From Clostridia bacterium (lineage in GTDB: Bacteria; Bacillota; Clostridia; Oscillospirales; CAG-272): DNA of 16,313 nucleotides. The DNA is taken from the NCBI GenBank assembly GCA_017452565.1, contig JAFTMF010000068.1, positions 1-16,313 on the forward strand, read 5' to 3'. The position numbers and the translations under genes are program-made. Below the pieces are notes generated by a model. It worked only from the letters and a program-made list of their open reading frames with translations, was not told where the DNA came from and made no database searches. Each line of letters starts with the position of its first letter. Position 1 is the stretch's first letter. Positions 1 to 7,236 of this stretch are shown here, in pieces.

Positions 1-3000
1 CCGTCAATGATGAGCTTTGCAGCCAACTTGTTGGTAACCGGATCCTGTACAATGGTAATGTTGAAGGAGTAGACGGTATCGTCATAGGTCACGTGCTCTT
101 TATCGCCCGCAATCGGAGACAGAAGATAAACGTAGGTTACGCCAATGTGCTTCTTGTTGAAGGTGAAGGCAATAGAAGCCTTACCCGATGCATCGGTAGT
201 CAGCGTAATGGTATCGTCGCTTCCGGCACGCTTCAGCAGGTACTGGAATCCTTCGGGAGACAGGGTTACGTTGCCCAGATTGTTTACGGTAGCTTCTACG
301 TTCAGCTCTACCTCAATCTCTTCCCCGTCGGGGATGCTCTTCACGATCTTGATGGCGTAGCCGCCGTTTTTGGAGAGCTTCGCGGTGATCTCGTCGCCCT
401 TCTTCACCGATTTCTCTTCATATTTTACACGCACTCTGCTGTTATCGGTGTAAATGTATGCGGTGTAGTCTACGCCCTCTTCCAAGAAGTCCAGCACAAC
501 GGTTTCTTCCTTGGCGGTGGTAGTGATACCGCCGATATACCATCTGCCGTCACGGGACTGTCTTGCCACGGTCATATCCTTGCCGATGGTACCGCTGATG
601 AAGCGGGAATCGTGCCAAGTGGTAGGATATGCGTAGAAATACTGCTTCACGTTATCCTTCAGTTCTCGATATTCGTCGATGGTGGAGGCAAAGCAGGTCA
701 TACCGCTCTCGTAAATGACGCTCAGCGCCAGCTGATGGGCCATGGTGGTGTCGGATCCGCCGGAGGGATAGATGTAGGGGGTAAAATCGGTGGGACCTAC
801 CAAACCTCTCAGATAGGACTGGATTACCATCTGGGAAGCCTTGGTGCTGCTCAGCTCTTCGCCGTAGATGGCCTCGCGGTTGATGACGTTGGGATAGGTT
901 CTGCGCTCGCCGGTAGGCTTGTTGGAGCCGTGGAGGTTGGCAAGCAGCTGATACTTCACGCACTTTTCGTAAATCTTGTTATACAGCTGGATGGTTTCCT
1001 GATTCTCGCTGTTGAAGAAGTCGGCTTTGATGCCCTTGATGCCGTATTCGTGGAACTGGGCAAAGAGCTTATCCATCTGCTCGTAATCGTTCTTGGGATC
1101 GTTGATCTGAGATACGTGCACCCAAGCGATGAGCCCGATACCCTTTTCGTTGGCATATTCCACGATCTCTTCGGTGTAATTGTAGAATCCGGTATACCAG
1201 CCGCCGTTGGGAAGCCAATCTCTGCCGCCGGTAAGCCCCTGCTGCTTTGCTTCCTGATGGGTGATTCGCTTCATCCAGCCTTCGTCCAGGATGTAGTAAT
1301 CCCAGCCCATTTCTGCCGCAAAGTCAATATATTCCTTAATAACCCGCTTGTTTGCCTGGAAATCGTAAGGATTGCCCCCCGATCTCATACCCGACATCCA
1401 AGACCAGGAGGTGATACCGGGAACGATCCAGGAGGTATCTTCAATCACGCAGGGATCGGACAGATCCTCGAACATCGTGCTCAGGAAGATGGTCTCTTCA
1501 TCGCCTGCCACGAAGGCTCTCCAAGGAGACTCAAAGTTTGTGCCCCCGTTCACCAAGGTGGACTTGGAGTAGCCGGAATTGGTCTGCTGCTCGGGGAAGG
1601 CGAATTTGTAGGCGTTGTCTGAAAGGCTATGCAGTACCGTACCGCAGTAGCTGCCGTCCAGATCGGCCTCGCTGACCACTACGCTGACGCCTTCGGGAGT
1701 CTTATACATAAAAGGAAGGGTAATATCGAAGAGATACTTGGTCGTCTCGCCGTAACCGAACTGCTGCTCGTGAGTATTGGGGTACTTGCCGCCGGTGTTG
1801 GGCTGATACCAGGTATAACTGGACTGGGGAATCACCATCTCGGTGACCTCATCCTTGATCTGAATGATCGACTTGTTTGCGATGGCATAGCGGAACGCAA
1901 CGCCGTCGTCGTAAGCTCGGATAATCAGTGTCAGCTCGGCTGCACTGCCCTTCTTGAGGGTGATGGTGCGCTCGTTGCAGTGATTCTCGTAGGTGGAGAA
2001 TTTGCCCGAAATCATATCGTAGCTTTCCTTGATTTCCTTGGAAGCGGTGGCACTGACGAATTCCAAGCCCTGAGAGTAATCCACGGTAGTGGTCTTCAGA
2101 CCCATCTGAGACAGCTGAACGTAGGTCTTGCTGTCTGTGGTGGCGGTATACAATGCCTTTCCGTTGGCAAGGAAGACCTTCATCTGGGATTTACCGTTAG
2201 GGGAAGTGATTTCCCAGCTGGTGTTTTCATCGAATATATCCAGCTCGAAGGTCTTTTCGAACAGAACCTCGGAGCCTTTCAAGCATTCCACCTTCAGCAC
2301 CGCTGCACCGGGAGCGGTGGCCTTGACCTTGTTGCCCTTCACGGTAATATTGTCACTTTCAGCGGTGAGTCTTACCTCGGATGCGTCCAGCTCTACCTGA
2401 ACACCCTTGGCATTCTCGGCAAGCACTTTTACCTCGTGCTCCTTGTCAAGGAAGATGCCGTCGTTTTCGATGGCAAGGGAGAGATCCATCACTTTATCCA
2501 GATTCTCACCGAACAGTCGGGGATATGCCCAGCAGGTGTGGTTACCGTCGTTGCTGCCCACAGCCTGTGCGGTCAGGGTGATGGTCTTGGTACCTTCGGG
2601 AACCTTCAGGTCGATGTTTTCGCCGATGGCAACGTTGGTTTTATCCTTCGTCTTGGTAATGGAGTGAGCCTCTACCCCGTCAAAGAATACCTTAAAGGTG
2701 GTAGTGGGATTGTAGTTACCTGCATTGGCGCTGATGCCGCAGAATGCGGTGAATCGCTTGACACCCATTCCCTCAATGTCATAGGTAACCGTGCTGGGCG
2801 CGTGAACGCAGATGCCTTCCTCGTACACCACCTGCTTGTGGTTGGCAGTACCGCCTGCAGAACCCTTGTACAGCGTATTGAAACGGATCTGACCGTTCAC
2901 CGAGTTGTCCGCCAGTGCATTACCCCAACCGGCGCTGAGCTTTACAGCTTCCATATTGGACAGATAGGCATAGTTTGCGAAGAGCTTGGGCTCTGCAAAG

Positions 3001-3620
3001 ACTGCGTGGTCGGAATCGTTGCCGTCGCCGCCGTCGGTGGGCTCCAGATACAGACGGGTCGCACCTGTGGGGATGGCGATATCGATTACCACCGCTTTGT
3101 CATACTGCCCTACGGGGAAGCGCTCCACGCCCAGACGCGCCGCATCCTCTGCGGAGTTCAGACAGTAGAGATACTCACCTGGAGCATTCAGATCGGTATA
3201 AATCTTCAGACCAACCGATCCTTTTCCGCTTGCGGACTTAGCGTTTGCACCGTACAGACAGGTGAATCTGGTTGCGTTCATATCGCTGATATCGTACACA
3301 ACCTTACCGGGAGCGTGCAAGCTCATACCGTGGGAATACTTCAGAGCATTCTTGGAAGAGGTTGCAGTTTCGGGGTTCAGCCAAAGATCTGCAGGATTAC
3401 CGGTCAGGCCTGCGTTGATGCTCAAATAGTCGGCACCGTCCCAGCCCGATACGATATTTTCCATAGGCGGGAAATCCGAGAGGTAGAACCATGCCTCATC
3501 CGGGATTTCTTCGGGTTTCTGATCTGCTGCATATACCGAGAAGGCAACCACGCCCAGGCATAGCACCAGCAGCGAGGCGATCAGAACGATCACACTCTTT
3601 TTCTTGAATACAGTTTTCAT
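1..3620 (-). CDS. Secreted multidomain glycoside hydrolase family 97 protein (NPCBM-GH97-FctA-like), 3' end beyond the window
   Basis: The frame is open from ATG at 3620 to the left edge, at least 1206 codons without a stop; AGGAGG lies 6 nt before the ATG. Residues 1-31 are a Sec signal peptide (KKK, hydrophobic core, VYA cleavage site). About 38-218 and 219-375 are two NPCBM-type galactose-binding modules, followed by a small Ig-like region to about 465. The GH97 part starts near 466 (NTSWEITSPNG). Its barrel holds TSWSWM, YILDEGW and GIKADFF. D867 of the last motif sits where retaining GH97 alpha-galactosidases carry their nucleophile; inverting SusB-type enzymes lack it. E916, E921 and E922 are candidate acid/base or calcium ligands. 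From about 1099 the sequence resembles a streptococcal FctA/Spy0128 isopeptide pilin domain (VTYDDTVYSFNITI). Probable role: exo-acting alpha-galactosidase or alpha-glucosidase outside the cell. The family is confident; the substrate is inferred. Confidence 0.88.
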   Translation of the reverse strand, partial: MKTVFKKKSVIVLIASLLVLCLGVVAFSVYAADQKPEEIPDEAWFYLSDFPPMENIVSGWDGADYLSINAGLTGNPADLWLNPETATSSKNALKYSHGMSLHAPGKVVYDISDMNATRFTCLYGANAKSASGKGSVGLKIYTDLNAPGEYLYCLNSAEDAARLGVERFPVGQYDKAVVIDIAIPTGATRLYLEPTDGGDGNDSDHAVFAEPKLFANYAYLSNMEAVKLSAGWGNALADNSVNGQIRFNTLYKGSAGGTANHKQVVYEEGICVHAPSTVTYDIEGMGVKRFTAFCGISANAGNYNPTTTFKVFFDGVEAHSITKTKDKTNVAIGENIDLKVPEGTKTITLTAQAVGSNDGNHTCWAYPRLFGENLDKVMDLSLAIENDGIFLDKEHEVKVLAENAKGVQVELDASEVRLTAESDNITVKGNKVKATAPGAAVLKVECLKGSEVLFEKTFELDIFDENTSWEITSPNGKSQMKVFLANGKALYTATTDSKTYVQLSQMGLKTTTVDYSQGLEFVSATASKEIKESYDMISGKFSTYENHCNERTITLKKGSAAELTLIIRAYDDGVAFRYAIANKSIIQIKDEVTEMVIPQSSYTWYQPNTGGKYPNTHEQQFGYGETTKYLFDITLPFMYKTPEGVSVVVSEADLDGSYCGTVLHSLSDNAYKFAFPEQQTNSGYSKSTLVNGGTNFESPWRAFVAGDEETIFLSTMFEDLSDPCVIEDTSWIVPGITSWSWMSGMRSGGNPYDFQANKRVIKEYIDFAAEMGWDYYILDEGWMKRITHQEAKQQGLTGGRDWLPNGGWYTGFYNYTEEIVEYANEKGIGLIAWVHVSQINDPKNDYEQMDKLFAQFHEYGIKGIKADFFNSENQETIQLYNKIYEKCVKYQLLANLHGSNKPTGERRTYPNVINREAIYGEELSSTKASQMVIQSYLRGLVGPTDFTPYIYPSGGSDTTMAHQLALSVIYESGMTCFASTIDEYRELKDNVKQYFYAYPTTWHDSRFISGTIGKDMTVARQSRDGRWYIGGITTTAKEETVVLDFLEEGVDYTAYIYTDNSRVRVKYEEKSVKKGDEITAKLSKNGGYAIKIVKSIPDGEEIEVELNVEATVNNLGNVTLSPEGFQYLLKRAGSDDTITLTTDASGKASIAFTFNKKHIGVTYVYLLSPIAGDKEHVTYDDTVYSFNITIVQDPVTNKLAAKLIID

Positions 3621-3723
3621 ACTGCACCTCCTGAAAAATTTATAATTTTAAAATAAATACCATTTTGATAGATCAGATCGCATACCACAACGATCATCAC
3701 TACAATTCCGTCACAGGACACAA

Positions 3724-3748
3724 AAAGACGCCGTCTATCGGCGTCTTT
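3724..3748 (-). terminator. Intrinsic terminator of the flavin reductase gene
   Basis: A 10-bp perfect stem (AAAGACGCCG pairing with CGGCGTCTTT) has a 5-nt loop and is followed on the minus strand by a T run. It lies about 80 bp after the flavin reductase stop. The 3621-3829 gap otherwise holds only the AT-rich upstream region of the GH97 gene; I see no convincing promoter for that gene. Confidence 0.85.
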
Positions 3749-3829
3749 GGATCGAACTGATTCATTCTGTCTCATATAGAGGGGATCGCAATTGGGGATT
3801 TGGGAGTCAATGATTGAATTGTTACGATT

Positions 3830-4387
3830 TTACCGGAGCTGTTTGCCGTCCGAAAAAGCCTTGCCGACCTTCTCGCCGAAGCTCCAATAAGCGTGTGTTG
3901 CGCCGTCATATATAATAGGATCCAGTTTCTTTGCATCTACCTTGCCGCCCTCATCCAGCACACTCTCGTCTGCCGATACGTTGACGATCTCACCGATGCA
4001 AATCCCGTCCTCGTTGAACTTGATAAGTTTGCATTCCACCGTCATAGGGAGCTCCTCGATAATGGGAGCGTTCACAAACGCGCTTCTCACTGCGTGGAAG
4101 CCTGCCCGCTCAAACTTATCGGGGACGTCATTGGCCGATACAATGCCCACGTAGTCGCATGCCGCCACCGTCTTTGCCGTAGCGAAGCTTACCGTAAAAG
4201 CACCGGTTTGCTTGATGTTTTCGGTGGTTTTATGGTCATCCGCAAGGCAGATCATTACCTGATTGGTATCGTAAATACCGCCCCAAGCCGCATTCATCGC
4301 ATTGGGCACGCCGCCCTCATCATAAGTGCCGATGATCAGCACGGGCATAGGATACAGCCAAGTTTTGGCTCCGAAATCTTTCCGCAT
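3830..4387 (-). CDS. Flavin reductase-like (flavoredoxin family) FMN-binding protein
   Basis: This 185-residue protein is the usual length for a single-domain flavin reductase-like split barrel. The start carries the family pattern KTWLYPMPVLIIGTYD, then the phosphate-side stretch VPNAMNAAWGGI and later TGAFTVSF. Members bind FMN and act as NAD(P)H:flavin oxidoreductases or flavoredoxin-like electron carriers in the cytosol; which of these applies cannot be read here. There is no signal peptide. The ATG at 4387 follows an AAAGGA-type ribosome binding site. The gene stands alone, with a promoter at 4453-4481 and a terminator at 3724-3748, so it is a one-gene transcription unit and not part of the downstream GH97 gene. 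Confidence 0.9.
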   Translation of the reverse strand: MRKDFGAKTWLYPMPVLIIGTYDEGGVPNAMNAAWGGIYDTNQVMICLADDHKTTENIKQTGAFTVSFATAKTVAACDYVGIVSANDVPDKFERAGFHAVRSAFVNAPIIEELPMTVECKLIKFNEDGICIGEIVNVSADESVLDEGGKVDAKKLDPIIYDGATHAYWSFGEKVGKAFSDGKQLR

Positions 4388-4452
4388 AACAGTTTCCTTT
4401 CATTCTAATTCCGAGCGGTTGAGACTCTCCAAGCGCACGGAGCGTTGTTTTT

Positions 4453-4481
4453 ATTATACAGCATTTCTTTCCATAATTCAA
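4453..4481 (-). promoter_or_regulatory. Sigma-A-type promoter of the flavin reductase gene
   Basis: On the minus strand TTGAAT and a perfect TATAAT are separated by 17 nt. The predicted start lies near 4446, giving a leader of about 60 nt before the ATG at 4387. Confidence 0.8.
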
Positions 4482-4582
4482 GTATATACCGATATTTTTA
4501 TGAAATATTATCGACCAAACCGCTATAAAATTGCAAAAACTACGAGTAGCAAAGCAATCATCAAAAAACCAACAATTCCCTC

Positions 4583-4611
4583 TCATATCTCCTACATCGC
4601 CGTCCATACTA
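4583..4611 (+). promoter_or_regulatory. Sigma-G-like forespore promoter for the spore protein gene
   Basis: CATACTA at 4605-4611 fits the Bacillus sigma-G -10 consensus CATWHTA exactly. TCATA at 4583-4587, 17 nt upstream, fits four of five positions of the -35 consensus GHATR. The expected start is near 4618, which is where the hairpin repeat array begins. Sigma-G control is what is known for alpha/beta spore proteins; assignment here rests on motif and context. Confidence 0.6.
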
Positions 4612-4617
4612 CCAACA

Positions 4618-4718
4618 GAGCAACCGAGGCAACAAAGTCGCCACGGTGGCTCTCGGAGCAACCGTGGCGACAAAGTCACCGCGGCGGCTCTTGGAGTAAC
4701 CGCTGCGCGGTAACTCCG
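4618..4718 (+). repeat. 38-bp tandem hairpin repeat (about 2.6 copies) in the spore protein leader
   Basis: Copies start at GAG on 4618, 4656 and 4694, an exact 38-bp period, and the third is cut short. The common core reads GAGYAACCG, then a GC-rich arm, ACAAAGTC, a second GC-rich arm and GGCTCT. Adjacent copies fold on each other: CGCCACGGT near 4639 pairs with ACCGTGGCG near 4661, with an inner GCTC/GAGC pair. The next pair of arms does the same with one mismatch. Within a copy, the arms flanking AAA can pair in an alternative way. The array sits between the predicted start site and the ribosome binding site, so it would be transcribed as a structured leader of about 155 nt. Confidence 0.75.
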
Positions 4719-4772
4719 GAAGTTGAAAAGACAAATCATAGAACCCCACCAAAGAACAGGAGATTATAAATT

Positions 4773-4976
4773 ATGGAATCCAACAACAGAATCGTAGTAC
4801 CCGAAGCACAGTCCGCAATGGAACAGTTCAAGCAGCAGGCTGCCAGCGAGGTTGGCGTTACCCTGAACAAGGGCTACAACGGCGATCTCACCTCCCGTCA
4901 GGCCGGCTCCATCGGCGGTCAGATGGTTAAGAAAATGATCGAGAAGTACGAGAACGATCTGAAGTCTCAGGGCTAA
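4773..4976 (+). CDS. Alpha/beta-type small acid-soluble spore protein (SASP)
   Basis: This 67-residue protein has the family signature GYNGDLTSRQAGSIGGQMVKKM at residues 31-52 in two overlapping motifs, and the usual N-terminal helix (EAQSAMEQFKQQAA). Alpha/beta SASPs coat forespore DNA, shift it towards an A-like form and protect it from UV and heat; they are degraded by the GPR protease at germination. The GPR site is usually (T/S/Y)-E-(F/I/V)-A-x-E. Here the aligned stretch is KQQAASEV, so the Glu before the cut is Gln. AGGAG lies 10 nt before the ATG. The gene has its own sigma-G-like promoter, a repeat-rich leader and a strong terminator. It is the best evidence that the organism forms endospores. 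Confidence 0.96.
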   Translation: MESNNRIVVPEAQSAMEQFKQQAASEVGVTLNKGYNGDLTSRQAGSIGGQMVKKMIEKYENDLKSQG

Positions 4977-4983
4977 CTTCTCC

Positions 4984-5014
4984 GAAAACTCGCCTCTATC
5001 CGAGGCGAGTTTTC
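4984..5014 (+). terminator. Intrinsic terminator of the spore protein gene
   Basis: A 13-bp perfect stem (GAAAACTCGCCTC pairing with GAGGCGAGTTTTC) has a 5-nt loop and a T-rich tail (TCTTTGTTT). It starts 8 bp after the stop codon. Confidence 0.92.
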
Positions 5015-5045
5015 TCTTTGTTTACATCCTGCAGAGAAGAATCTA

Positions 5046-5074
5046 TTGCTTTTTTCGTCAGAATATGTTATAAT
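5046..5074 (+). promoter_or_regulatory. Sigma-A-type promoter of the LRR membrane protein gene
   Basis: TTGCTT and a perfect TATAAT are separated by 17 nt. The start should fall near 5081, giving a short leader of about 35 nt. AGGAGG follows at 5106-5111, 4 nt before the ATG. Confidence 0.8.
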
Positions 5075-5115
5075 ATAGTTTAATCGTAGAAAAAACACCT
5101 CATTCAGGAGGATTT

Positions 5116-7185
5116 ATGGAAAATAATTTGCAACTGATCTCCGAGAAGATACTGTCTGCGGCCGACCAGACCAAGGACGCTCCCATCTTCATCAGCTCCC
5201 TGCGTGTAGCCTATGACTATACTTACAATCGCGAACTGCTTTTCGTTACTTGTCAAAACTGCTGTTCCTATACCATCCGATCGGTTTACTTCGATCTGGA
5301 TTGCAAGGACGATGCCGGTGACAGCTTGGGGCAGCTCAAAGGCGAGAGCCTTCGCGGACTGTCCGTCTCCCCTACCCTTGCCTTCGGTTCCGAAACGCCG
5401 GTAGTGCTTTCGTTAAAAGGAACTGCACAGATAGATTTGCATCTGCAAAAGGTTGTATTCACCGACGGCAGTGTTTGGCGTGTAGGTGATCCTCCCGTAG
5501 ATACACCCGCAGATACCCCCGTAGCAGATGCGCCTGCAGAAGAAGCAGTAACCGCACCCACGATAGACACCGCCCGGGAGAATCCCGAATCCGTCATCGA
5601 ATCTGTGGAGCAAACCGTATCCGAGCCTGCTCCCATCCCTGCCGAGTGGCTGAATCCGCCCGCTACCGTGGAAGGCTATCGCATCGCTGCCGAGGGGCTG
5701 GCTACGCTGAACGATCCCTCCAAGGCCTATCTCATCAAAAAGTTCACCGCACTGGCGGACAAACTGGAGTCCGAGGCAGCCGAAGCTGCCCGCAAAGCTG
5801 CCGAAGCCGAGCTTGCCGCAAAACGGGATGCCGAGTACAAACGACTGACCGCCCTCACCCCCGCCACTGCAGACGAGCTGGAAGCCACCGCCCAGGCGTG
5901 GAAGGCGCTGGGCAATTACAAGGATGCCCCCAAACGTGCCACCGAGGCTGCCAAAAAAGCCAAATCCCTCCGCACTTCCGAGAAACGGCTGGCGCAGAAG
6001 CGCGCCGAGGAAGAGCGGATTGCCGCCGAACTGGCCGCCGCTAAGCGAAAAAAGCGCACCAAAGCCGCCATTTGGATCGGCTCTGTGGCAGCGGTGATCC
6101 TTGCAATTACGCTGTTCATTACGCTGGTTGCCATTCCTGCCGCCCGCTATTCCAAATACTCCCGTACCACCGATCTGGTAAGCGAGGGACGCTACACCGA
6201 AGCCCTTGCCCTTCTGGAAGAGCTGGGCGATTACGAGGACTGCAAACAGCGAATCAAGGATCTGAAAAAAGTGCTCACCGGCCGTGAGGACGCTCTGTTC
6301 TACTCCGCCGAGGAATATCCTCAGTACACCATCGAAAACGGCGTGCTGTCCTTTAATACCCAAACCTTCAAATATACCGGCAAAACGCTGACCATCCCCG
6401 ATTTCTTTGCCGATCAGAAGGTTACTGCCATTGCCGCCAGTTCCTTTACCAAATCACCGAATCTGGAAAAGGTTATAGTTGCCCCCACCGTTACCACCAT
6501 CGGCAAGAGCGCTTTTGCAAATTGCACCCGTCTGACCTCCTTTGAGGCCCCCGGACTGGTAACGCTGGAAGCAGAAGTGTTCAGCGGATGCACCGCCCTG
6601 AAGACGGTCAAGCTCCCCGACAGCCTTGCAGCCATCGGCGAAAACGCGTTCCAAGGCTGCACCGCTCTCACCGAGATCGATCTGCCCGAGAATCTGCGCC
6701 GTCTGCCCGACGGTCTGTTCCTGCGCTGCACTTCTCTGAAAAAGCTCACCTTCAGTAGCCGACTCACCGCCATCGGCAACGATACCTTCAGCTTCTGCAC
6801 CTCCCTGCCCTCCATCACTCTCCCCGAGACGCTGGAGTCCATCGGCAACAACGCCTTCCTTGCCTGCACCTCCTTCACCACCCTGACGATCCCCGACGGA
6901 GTCACTTCTGTGGGCGATAAAGCGATGGCAAACTGCACCGCGCTCACCGAGGTGAAGCTCAGTGCCAATCTCTCCAAGCTGTCCTCCCGCACCTTCGCCG
7001 GATGTCGGGCGCTGACCACCGTCACCCTGCCTGCCGCACTGACGCAGATCGGCTATTCCGTATTCGAAGATTGCACCGCACTGCAGAAGGTTCACTACAG
7101 CGGCTCTCAGAGCGACTTCGACAAGGTGGAAATCCTTGGAGAAAACGGTCTGCTGACTGCTGACAAGATTGTTTTTGGTAAATAA
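5116..7185 (+). CDS. Membrane protein with cytosolic coiled coil and external BspA-type leucine-rich repeats
   Basis: There is no signal peptide at the start. Residues 1-125 form an all-beta domain that I do not recognise. Residues 126-180 are a Pro/Ala/Glu-rich linker. About 200-316 are Ala/Glu/Lys-rich helices likely to form a coiled coil, ending in the basic cluster KRKKRT. Residues 317-343 are one transmembrane helix. About 350-390 hold a TPR-like pair (EGRYTEALALLEELGDYEDC). From about 415 to 680 there are some nine to ten LRR_5 units of about 23 residues (IGKSAFANCTRLTSFEAP type). The positive-inside rule puts the N-terminus in the cytosol and the LRRs outside. BspA-type repeats in bacteria often mediate adhesion or protein contact; the partner here is unknown. 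A hairpin terminator separates this gene from the carboxypeptidase gene. Confidence 0.88.
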   Translation: MENNLQLISEKILSAADQTKDAPIFISSLRVAYDYTYNRELLFVTCQNCCSYTIRSVYFDLDCKDDAGDSLGQLKGESLRGLSVSPTLAFGSETPVVLSLKGTAQIDLHLQKVVFTDGSVWRVGDPPVDTPADTPVADAPAEEAVTAPTIDTARENPESVIESVEQTVSEPAPIPAEWLNPPATVEGYRIAAEGLATLNDPSKAYLIKKFTALADKLESEAAEAARKAAEAELAAKRDAEYKRLTALTPATADELEATAQAWKALGNYKDAPKRATEAAKKAKSLRTSEKRLAQKRAEEERIAAELAAAKRKKRTKAAIWIGSVAAVILAITLFITLVAIPAARYSKYSRTTDLVSEGRYTEALALLEELGDYEDCKQRIKDLKKVLTGREDALFYSAEEYPQYTIENGVLSFNTQTFKYTGKTLTIPDFFADQKVTAIAASSFTKSPNLEKVIVAPTVTTIGKSAFANCTRLTSFEAPGLVTLEAEVFSGCTALKTVKLPDSLAAIGENAFQGCTALTEIDLPENLRRLPDGLFLRCTSLKKLTFSSRLTAIGNDTFSFCTSLPSITLPETLESIGNNAFLACTSFTTLTIPDGVTSVGDKAMANCTALTEVKLSANLSKLSSRTFAGCRALTTVTLPAALTQIGYSVFEDCTALQKVHYSGSQSDFDKVEILGENGLLTADKIVFGK

Positions 7186-7192
7186 TATCTCC

Positions 7193-7219
7193 CCGAACTT
7201 CCCCTTGCGGGAAGTTCGG
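7193..7219 (+). terminator. Intrinsic terminator or attenuator between the LRR and carboxypeptidase genes
   Basis: An 11-bp perfect stem (CCGAACTTCCC pairing with GGGAAGTTCGG) has a 5-nt loop and only a short T tail (CATTTTG). It begins 8 bp after the LRR gene stop and ends 17 bp before the next ATG, whose GAGGG ribosome binding site follows at once. I see no separate promoter for the next gene, so partial read-through would be needed to express it. Confidence 0.75.
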
Positions 7220-7236
7220 CATTTTGAGGGAACTAC

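Noticed and set aside
93..3563. Two long plus-strand open frames opposite the GH97 gene (509 and 644 codons)
   Set aside because: They translate to low-complexity Val/Gly/Leu-rich sequence without a known family and lie exactly opposite a coherent signal peptide-NPCBM-GH97 protein. They are antisense shadows caused by codon bias.
4618..4718. CRISPR array
   Set aside because: The period is an uninterrupted 38 bp with no unique spacers, there are fewer than three copies, and no cas gene is near.
4320..4769. Small frames on both strands across the 4388-4772 gap (139, 147 and 60 codons)
   Set aside because: They run through the hairpin repeats and promoter elements, give no family-like sequence and lack proper start signals.
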